Made by a program: the position numbers and the translations under genes. From Leptolyngbya sp. SIO4C1 (GTDB lineage Bacteria; Cyanobacteriota; Cyanobacteriia; Phormidesmidales; Phormidesmidaceae): DNA of 7,892 nucleotides. Below the pieces are notes generated by a model that worked only from the letters and a program-made list of their open reading frames with translations, was not told the origin of the DNA and made no database searches. Below, piece after piece: positions 1 through 3,982 of the stretch. How positions within the stretch are numbered: position 1 is the stretch's first letter; each line of letters begins with the position of its first letter. The stretch spans positions 1-7,892 of the forward strand of contig JAAHIA010000231.1 of the NCBI GenBank assembly GCA_010671975.1, read 5' to 3'.

Positions 1-36
1 CCTAAATGGTCAAACCAGTCGGATTGACCATTTAGG
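1..36. repeat. Perfect 13-bp inverted repeat with 10-base loop at window edge; probable fold-back artefact
   Basis: Positions 1-13 are the exact reverse complement of 24-36, around the loop at 14-23. Read on the plus strand, 2-28 encodes LNGQTSRID. That is the continuation expected for the SDR gene, which itself lies on the minus strand. The minus strand reads GDRLNGQ and then an unrelated SDWFDHL. The first 23 bases therefore look like the gene's own coding strand joined backwards onto its complement. A GTCAA/TTGAC pair around the loop could have primed the fold-back. Confidence 0.8.
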
Positions 37-719
37 CGATCGCCGGTGCTTAGGGTGATGCCCCGTTTCCTGTCGGTGGTGGCCTGAATCAAGGTATTGA
101 GGTCGTAGGACGTGTAGGGACCATCCGTCAGCCGAGCCGGACGCACGATGGTATAGGGGAGCCCCGACTGCCGAATAGCCGCTTCACCTTCGGCTTTAGC
201 ATCGAGGACGCCAAAGGCATTGAGCAAGCTAAACGGAAACTGCTGCCGACGCTCGACGCCGCAGGAGGAGACAAAGACAAACCGCTGCAGCGTTGACGGC
301 GCCGCTTTGACTAGATTCGCTACGCCTACCGCATCCACGGCAGCCGGATTATTTTGCGATCGCTGCTGTCGATAATCGGCATCAAAGTAAACGCGAGTCC
401 AGCTGAGGGCAGACTCGATTGGGTCGGCAGCGGCAATGTCAAACTGCCAGCGCTCTGATGGAAAGGCGGTGGTACCGGTACAGCAGATGATGGCATCGAC
501 TGCCTGTACTGCAGCCGGCAGTGTTTCTGGATCGCGGATATCAGCGATGGCTACCTCAACCTGACGACCAAAGAGCTGTCGCGCCTTGTCCAGGCTGCGG
601 GTCATCGCGCGAACGGTGTACGCTTGGTTCAAAAGCTGAGCCACCGTCAGCTGACCAACGCCGCCGGTGGCTCCGGCCACCAGTACCCGCTTTCCTGCCT
701 GGGTGGTTCCCTGTGTCAT
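1..719 (-). CDS. Atypical SDR / NAD(P)-binding (NmrA-like) protein, partial (C-terminus cut)
   Basis: This is the N-terminal 232 or so residues of a Rossmann-fold protein. The start ATG is at 717-719, and an AGGGGA Shine-Dalgarno lies about 8 bases upstream. The dinucleotide-binding motif GATGGVG is at residues 16-22, after the strand RVLVA. Other landmarks are CCTGTTAFPSERW (79-91), RFVFVSSCGVE (146-156), LLNAFGVLDAKAEGE (165-179) and LPYTIVRPARLTDGPYTS (187-204). The set matches the atypical SDRs common in cyanobacteria and plastids. The usual YxxxK active site reads VLDAK (171-175), so the lysine is kept but the tyrosine is lost. Binding of NAD(P) is likely; classical dehydrogenase chemistry is not. 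The substrate is unknown. The gene is divergent from the HAD gene across 60 bases. Residues 233-239 (positions 3-23) do not continue the family pattern and probably come from a fold-back at the contig end. Confidence 0.88.
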   Translation of the reverse strand, partial: MTQGTTQAGKRVLVAGATGGVGQLTVAQLLNQAYTVRAMTRSLDKARQLFGRQVEVAIADIRDPETLPAAVQAVDAIICCTGTTAFPSERWQFDIAAADPIESALSWTRVYFDADYRQQRSQNNPAAVDAVGVANLVKAAPSTLQRFVFVSSCGVERRQQFPFSLLNAFGVLDAKAEGEAAIRQSGLPYTIVRPARLTDGPYTSYDLNTLIQATTDRKRGITLSTGDRLNGQSDWFDHL

Positions 720-779
720 AGTCGTTTCCCCTGAGCTGTCGTTACCGATTACCCTAAAAGTACCAATATCCGAGCGCCG
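720..779. promoter_or_regulatory. Short divergent intergenic region (SDR / HAD genes)
   Basis: These 60 bases separate two divergent start codons, so any promoters for the SDR and HAD genes must lie here or overlap the genes. The SDR side carries a good Shine-Dalgarno (AGGGGA on the minus strand). The HAD side has none that I can see. I found no convincing -35/-10 pair. The call rests on gene arrangement alone. Confidence 0.35.
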
Positions 780-1499
780 ATGCTGATACCCGACTCATTC
801 GACTGGATCTTCTTCGACTGCTTTAATACGCTGATTGATGACTTTGACGAGACGGGGGATGAGTCTGGTCTGGCGCCGATGTACCACGTTCCTGTTGAGG
901 TTGGGCTCTATGAGAGCACTGAAGCCTTTCGTCAGGACTATCACCGCTGGCGTAAGGCAAACCTGTCCGGAAAAGCCAAAGAGCGCACGCTGCAGGAGCG
1001 CATGCGGCTGATTTTTCAGACCTATCGACCCGATGCAGAAGCGGCTCAGGTTGAGCAGTGTATTCAAACCATGGCTGCTCAGTTTGCCATCATCTATCCG
1101 CAAACGCTGCGCCTGCCGCCAGGGGTTGCTGCCATGCTTGACTACTGGCAAGGACGAGTCAAGATGGGCGTGGTGTCTAACTTCTTTTTAGCCAACTGGC
1201 CCGAGCAGTTTCTCACTCACTATGGCCTGCGTCAGTATTTTGACTTTGTGCTTGACAGTGCGGCCTGCGGCTGGCGTAAGCCTGGGCTTGAGATCTATCA
1301 GGTGGCGCTAGCGCAGACCAACGTCAGCGATCTCTCACGAGTATTATTTATTGGCGATCACCTCAGAAACGACATGATGACACCAATGCGGTTAGGCATG
1401 CAGGCCGTCCATTTTGATCGCTCGAACGATCGGCCCAATGCTAGCCCGTCGCCTGCAAACGTGCTCTCGATTGACCATTGGGAAGCGTTTAGGCTCTGA
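780..1499 (+). CDS. HAD-superfamily hydrolase, subfamily I-like
   Basis: This complete 239-residue protein carries all four HAD motifs. Motif I is FFDCFNTLID with nucleophile D13. Motif II is GVVSNF (S133, N134). Motif III is the lysine of WRKPGLEIY (K167). Motif IV is FIGDHLRND (D193, N197, D198). Residues about 20-110 form a helical cap of the kind seen in subfamily I, and the length is typical. The second aspartate of motif I (D+2, the general acid/base of HAD phosphatases) is phenylalanine (F15). Haloacid dehalogenases also have an aromatic residue there. Hydrolase chemistry is therefore likely, but a phosphatase role is not assured and the substrate is unknown. ATG 780 is the only ATG after the in-frame stop at 732-734. 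It lacks an obvious Shine-Dalgarno. The gene converges on the RRM gene. Confidence 0.9.
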   Translation: MLIPDSFDWIFFDCFNTLIDDFDETGDESGLAPMYHVPVEVGLYESTEAFRQDYHRWRKANLSGKAKERTLQERMRLIFQTYRPDAEAAQVEQCIQTMAAQFAIIYPQTLRLPPGVAAMLDYWQGRVKMGVVSNFFLANWPEQFLTHYGLRQYFDFVLDSAACGWRKPGLEIYQVALAQTNVSDLSRVLFIGDHLRNDMMTPMRLGMQAVHFDRSNDRPNASPSPANVLSIDHWEAFRL

Positions 1500-1528
1500 C
1501 CTTGAAGATCTCGGGCCCCATATGTGGT

Positions 1529-1559
1529 GGCTTTGGCCGCAGATAGACCGGCCAAAGCC
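1529..1559 (+). terminator. GC-rich hairpin 30 bases after the HAD gene, probable terminator
   Basis: GGCTTTGGCCG (1529-1539) pairs perfectly with CGGCCAAAGCC (1549-1559) around a 9-base loop. It sits just after the HAD stop codon, where a transcript end is expected. Only TT follows the stem, so it lacks the U-run of a classic intrinsic terminator. It could instead be a 3'-end stabiliser. Confidence 0.5.
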
Positions 1560-1689
1560 TTGACGATGCAGCATCTAGAGACGAGCTTTGAACGGTTTTA
1601 GTAGCCAGAGCAGGCCCGATCATCCGCTCATAGGGTAGTAGCGGCGCTAGCCTGGGGTTTGCGATCGCACAAACAATTGGCCAGATCAC

Positions 1690-1718
1690 AGCTGGCTGAT
1701 CACCATCATCAGCCAGCT
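1690..1718. repeat. 11-bp perfect inverted repeat, 7-base loop
   Basis: AGCTGGCTGAT (1690-1700) and ATCAGCCAGCT (1708-1718) are exact reverse complements. No U-run follows on either strand. It lies mid-way between the convergent genes. It may be a second transcript-end hairpin, part of a small RNA, or a protein-binding site; I cannot choose between these. Confidence 0.5.
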
Positions 1719-1777
1719 CGGGTAGGGCTGCTGTTTCACAGTCACGCTATCGGCAGCCTAGGTATTGGACGTATGAG

Positions 1778-1814
1778 CCTATTTTTTGGATTGAATGACA
1801 ATCCAAAAAATAGG
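1778..1814. terminator. 15-bp perfect hairpin, candidate bidirectional terminator
   Basis: CCTATTTTTTGGATT (1778-1792) pairs with AATCCAAAAAATAGG (1800-1814) around a 7-base loop. On the plus-strand RNA a G-U and an A-U pair extend it by two. It lies 131 bases beyond the RRM stop on the minus strand and 278 beyond the HAD stop. Its place between convergent genes fits a shared terminator. The T/A runs are inside the stem rather than after it, so a small mobile-element remnant or RNA stem is also possible. Confidence 0.4.
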
Positions 1815-1945
1815 TTAGGCAAAAAAGGTCAGGCATAAATGCTCGACCCCCTTTAAAGTCTGATCAAATTTCTACAGCTAGATCGCTGAACCAGCGCAAA
1901 AGCTATTGGACTCGATCAAAATTTGAAAATTACAGCTGTGCTGGC

Positions 1946-2248
1946 TTAGTAACTACGAGAGAAGCCATTATTCTTACGGCCGCCCCCGAACGAATTACCG
2001 CGATTTTCACGTGGCTTTGCTTTATTGACCTTCAGGTCGCGCCCCATCCATTCTGCACCGTCCAGCGCTTCAATGGCAGCGGCTTCTTCAGGCTCTGCGC
2101 CCATTTCTACAAAACCAAAGCCGCGCATACGACCGGTTTCGCGATCAACCGGCAAGTGAATGCGCTTGACTGATCCATACTCTGTAAAAACAGTCGTCAA
2201 ATCGGCCTCTGTAACCTCGTAAGACAGGTTACCTACATAAATCGACAT
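1946..2248 (-). CDS. Cyanobacterial-type RRM RNA-binding protein
   Basis: This 100-residue protein is a single RRM domain plus a short tail. RNP2 is IYVGNL (residues 3-8) and RNP1 is RGFGFVEM (42-49), with aromatic residues at the positions that stack on RNA bases. The tail (about 84-100: RGNSFGGGRKNNGFSRSY) is glycine-, asparagine- and arginine-rich, as in the cyanobacterial Rbp proteins. Several Rbp proteins of that type are cold-induced, and some have been linked to mRNA handling; that is family knowledge, not shown here. I chose ATG 2246-2248 because GGAG (2255-2258) sits six bases before it. A TTG start four codons upstream would overlap that GGAG. The gene is monocistronic, convergent with the HAD gene and divergent from the envelope cluster. 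The long AT-rich leader fits regulation by temperature or RNA structure, but this is inference. Confidence 0.95.
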   Translation of the reverse strand: MSIYVGNLSYEVTEADLTTVFTEYGSVKRIHLPVDRETGRMRGFGFVEMGAEPEEAAAIEALDGAEWMGRDLKVNKAKPRENRGNSFGGGRKNNGFSRSY

Positions 2249-2254
2249 AGATTT

Positions 2255-2258
2255 CTCC
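2255..2258 (-). promoter_or_regulatory. Shine-Dalgarno that fixes the RRM gene start
   Basis: On the minus strand this reads GGAG, with a six-base spacer (AAATCT) before ATG 2246-2248. The alternative in-frame TTG (2258-2260) shares a base with it and has no ribosome site of its own, so the ATG start is favoured. Confidence 0.75.
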
Positions 2259-2537
2259 AAAATTTAAGGAATGTGAAGAGTGAAATTTCGGAGAGAAGTC
2301 TGCAACTGGAAAAACTAGAAACAAGTACTACAACCGATATTCTTTCTCTGCTGATACTCTAACACCTTATTTATCATCTTGGACTAAATGCCCCTCTAAG
2401 AAAGTTTGTTCCAAGTTGAGATCGAAAAGTCCTGCTTTGGGCCTGCTAAGGCGACTCGAGATATTCAGCTTGGTGTATCAGTTTGAGTAACAATCCAATA
2501 GCAATCGGCTTTTCCATCCATAATTTAGCTATCCATA

Positions 2538-2568
2538 GCAATTCTGCAGAGAACATATGCGGAATTGC
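2538..2568 (+). other. 11-bp hairpin upstream of the four-gene cluster
   Basis: GCAATTCTGCA (2538-2548) pairs with TGCGGAATTGC (2558-2568) around GAGAACATA. One pair is a U-G wobble that works only in plus-strand RNA. It would be in the leader of the lipoprotein operon if transcription begins far upstream, or part of a small RNA. Its role is unknown. Confidence 0.3.
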
Positions 2569-2736
2569 CACCTTGCCGACTGAAGTTCTGTGAGCGGCGC
2601 GCTCATGCAATCGTTTCAGACCCTTCGTCTCAGGAAAGAAAGATCGCGCCAAAATTAATTTTCCTCGACGCTTGAGATTCATCGCTACGTTGCATAGCTG
2701 CGAATCTGGGTGTCTTCTCACTGAAAGGATGTAAAA

Positions 2737-3381
2737 ATGTTTGCTCAGAGAACGTTTATGCCTATCTCCCTGGCGGTTCTGGCCGCGACGCTGATGGCTT
2801 GCTCAGAGTCGCCGGTCGGATCGGCGCCCGCGCCAGCCCCCGCTAGCGATCCTTCTGCAGGCCCGATTTTGTCTGCGCCGAGCTGGTCTGACATGCTCGG
2901 TGCTACCTCTGCGCCAGCCGGATGGCAGGTCACCCCTTGCGAGACGCCCATGCTGCTGTGCGTTGAGGCCGAAGGTGAACTGGTTGGTACCGTTGAGAGT
3001 TTTGCTGCTCCAGTTGCAGACTACGACTTCCCAACCGACGAGTCGGCTGAGAGCCTGCTGGCCGCTTGGGTCAGCGATCACTACGCGGCAATTGATCGCG
3101 ATCGCGCCATTGGCTATCCCGATTTGACTTTCTCAGCTGAGCCGCCAGTCGCCGCTGCGGTCGGCAGCCTGCCGGGCCTGCGCTACGGCTATACCACCGC
3201 TCATGCCAATGGCACCCCAGTCGATCGCGCCATTGGCTACGTCGCAACTGACGGCGATTATTTCTATGTATTTGTGACTGGCATGATTAGCGGCGATCCG
3301 AGCGGCAGCATTGCTGACGAGGCAGCGCTCAATGCCTTTGAACCTCACCTTGCCAAAATTATTGAGGGCTTGAAGCTATGA
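2737..3381 (+). CDS. Cyanobacterial lipoprotein of unknown function
   Basis: This is a 214-residue exported protein. A basic N-terminus (QRTF) and a hydrophobic stretch lead to the lipobox LMAC, with C22 as the predicted lipidated residue. A Pro/Ala linker (about 26-47, PAPAPAS) follows, then one globular domain (about 48-214). C68 and C75 could form a disulfide. The C-terminal half has alternating strands, DGDYFYVFVTG (172-182), and a last helix (FEPHLAKIIEGLKL) that recalls the Mog1/PsbP-like fold; that is only an impression. The hexapeptide DRAIGY occurs twice (122-127 and 163-168), on an 18-base perfect DNA repeat. ATG 2737 follows AAAGGA at a spacing of seven. It is the first gene of a four-gene cluster, and its stop overlaps the next start as ATGA, so translational coupling is likely. 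I do not recognise a function. Confidence 0.87.
   Translation: MFAQRTFMPISLAVLAATLMACSESPVGSAPAPAPASDPSAGPILSAPSWSDMLGATSAPAGWQVTPCETPMLLCVEAEGELVGTVESFAAPVADYDFPTDESAESLLAAWVSDHYAAIDRDRAIGYPDLTFSAEPPVAAAVGSLPGLRYGYTTAHANGTPVDRAIGYVATDGDYFYVFVTGMISGDPSGSIADEAALNAFEPHLAKIIEGLKL
3099..3116 (+). repeat. 18-bp direct repeat, copy 1 (codes for DRAIGY)
   Basis: CGATCGCGCCATTGGCTA is identical to 3222-3239, 123 bases (41 codons) away and in the same frame. It overlaps a HIP1 site (3098-3105). Confidence 0.85.
3222..3239 (+). repeat. 18-bp direct repeat, copy 2 (codes for DRAIGY)
   Basis: This is identical to 3099-3116 and in frame. Identity at synonymous positions suggests recent duplication or gene conversion rather than selection on protein sequence alone. 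Chance is not excluded, because the palindromic CGATCG core is common in this genome. Confidence 0.85.
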
Positions 3382-3974
3382 CTCAAACCATCTCACATCA
3401 GGGTCAGTCGACTAAATTTTTGAGCCTCTGGATAGCGGCGAACCTGCTCGGCGGCTTTTTCGTGGGCTTGCTTGAAAACAACGGGCTACAGTTTATGGCC
3501 ACCCTGATACTGACCGGCGCGATTGTCGGCTCGCTGCAGTGGTGGGTGCTAAGACAGACCGAAAGCGGGCTGCGCTGGTGGCCTCTGGTCAGCGCCCTTG
3601 GCTGGATTGCCAGCACGTTTCTGATGATTTTTAGTCAGGGGCTCTACAGCCCAGTGGTGAATTTTCTGTGGCAGCAGTTTGGTCTCTGGGAAGTCTTCTG
3701 GCTGAATCTGGTGACCGGCCCAATTTCTATCTTGGGTATGGCGCTAGCGCAGGGCTATCTGCTTAGCCGTCGGGGCCGCTTTATAGGCCCGTGGCTACTC
3801 GCCAGCCTGCTCGGCGGAGCTGCCTATGGGATGGTCAGTGCTTCACTGTGCGCTGCGGTTTGTCAAGCGCTGCCTACGGCGCTAGTGGGTCTTGTCAATG
3901 GTGCTGGCTGGGCTGCTTACGGTCTGTTTACCGGCGCTGCCTTGCTGTGGCGCAGACATCGTTTAGAGATCTAA
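3378..3974 (+). CDS. Polytopic membrane protein with internal repeats
   Basis: This 198-residue, strongly hydrophobic protein has about five or six membrane segments (roughly 14-32, 38-57, 68-88, 108-128, 137-160, 166-191). An internal motif of the form G-x3-G-x2-(Q)-x3-L-x-R recurs: GAIVGSLQWWVLR (47-59), GMALAQGYLLSR (120-131) and GLFTGAALLWRR (182-193). Each ends in a basic patch that would face one side of the membrane. Small-residue helices also recur: ANLLGGFFVG (21-30), ASLLGGAAYG (142-151), VNGAGWAAYG (173-182). This pattern is familiar from uncharacterised cyanobacterial membrane proteins, with no function I can name. Its ATG overlaps the lipoprotein stop by four bases, and the GUN4-WD40 start follows after eight bases. 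A structural or anchoring role for the exported products is plausible; transport is not excluded. Confidence 0.87.
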   Translation: MTQTISHQGQSTKFLSLWIAANLLGGFFVGLLENNGLQFMATLILTGAIVGSLQWWVLRQTESGLRWWPLVSALGWIASTFLMIFSQGLYSPVVNFLWQQFGLWEVFWLNLVTGPISILGMALAQGYLLSRRGRFIGPWLLASLLGGAAYGMVSASLCAAVCQALPTALVGLVNGAGWAAYGLFTGAALLWRRHRLEI

Positions 3975-3978
3975 GAGG
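3973..3978 (+). promoter_or_regulatory. Shine-Dalgarno that fixes the GUN4-WD40 start
   Basis: AAGAGG overlaps the stop codon of the membrane-protein gene and lies four bases before ATG 3983. With the signal peptide that begins at this ATG, it rules out the much earlier in-frame start at 3791. Confidence 0.65.
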
Positions 3979-3982
3979 TGTG

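Larger units (their letters stand above)
1500..1945. other. 446-base gene-free stretch between convergent genes
   Basis: No open frame here looks like a protein gene; those present are short, lack a Shine-Dalgarno and overlap the hairpins or the HAD gene. The stretch holds three perfect-stem hairpins (1529-1559, 1690-1718, 1778-1814) and one HIP1 site (1661-1668). A small hairpin, CGCTG-AAC-CAGCG, lies at 1884-1896. A widely spaced 8-bp inverted pair lies at 1864-1871 and 1919-1926. The 3' ends of the HAD and RRM transcripts must fall in this region. Confidence 0.6.
2249..2736. other. Divergent intergenic region / leaders of the RRM gene and the envelope cluster
   Basis: About 490 bases separate the RRM start from the lipoprotein start. 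The stretch is visibly more AT-rich than the genes. It must hold the promoters of both units. A weak plus-strand candidate is TTGAGA (2672-2677), 17 bases, then TAGCTG, about 40 bases before the lipoprotein ATG; I do not rely on it. A hairpin lies at 2538-2568. A 91-codon minus-strand frame (2446-2721) starts with GTG, has no Shine-Dalgarno and resembles nothing I know; I treat it as non-coding. Confidence 0.5.

Noticed and set aside
1..36. The terminal inverted repeat as an IS or transposon end
   Set aside because: It lies in frame within the SDR gene and encodes that gene's own sequence on both strands, which fits a fold-back better than a mobile element; no transposase is present.
521..721. 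66-codon plus-strand ORF opposite the SDR gene
   Set aside because: Antisense shadow of a well-supported coding frame.
1489..1689. Short minus-strand ORFs over the end of the HAD gene and the following hairpins
   Set aside because: They overlap the HAD coding sequence or hairpins, have no ribosome site, and their composition is unlike the real proteins.
1864..1926. 8-bp inverted pair TCAAATTT / AAATTTGA
   Set aside because: Long spacing and AT-rich arms make chance likely; not enough for a terminator or riboswitch call.
2249..2260. TTG start adding four residues to the RRM protein
   Set aside because: The TTG overlaps the GGAG that serves the ATG at 2246-2248, and RRM proteins of this type begin at MSIYVGNL.
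2446..2721. 91-codon minus-strand ORF in the divergent region
   Set aside because: GTG start without a Shine-Dalgarno, no recognisable motif, and it would occupy the expected promoter of the lipoprotein operon. Conservation in related genomes would change this view.
2729..2734. ATGTAA start-stop just before the lipoprotein start
   Set aside because: It shares the Shine-Dalgarno region by chance in an A-rich stretch; there is no sign of a regulatory leader peptide.
3791..3982. 64-residue N-terminal extension of the GUN4-WD40 gene
   Set aside because: It overlaps the membrane-protein gene in another frame, would bury the signal peptide, and the ATG at 3983 has its own Shine-Dalgarno.
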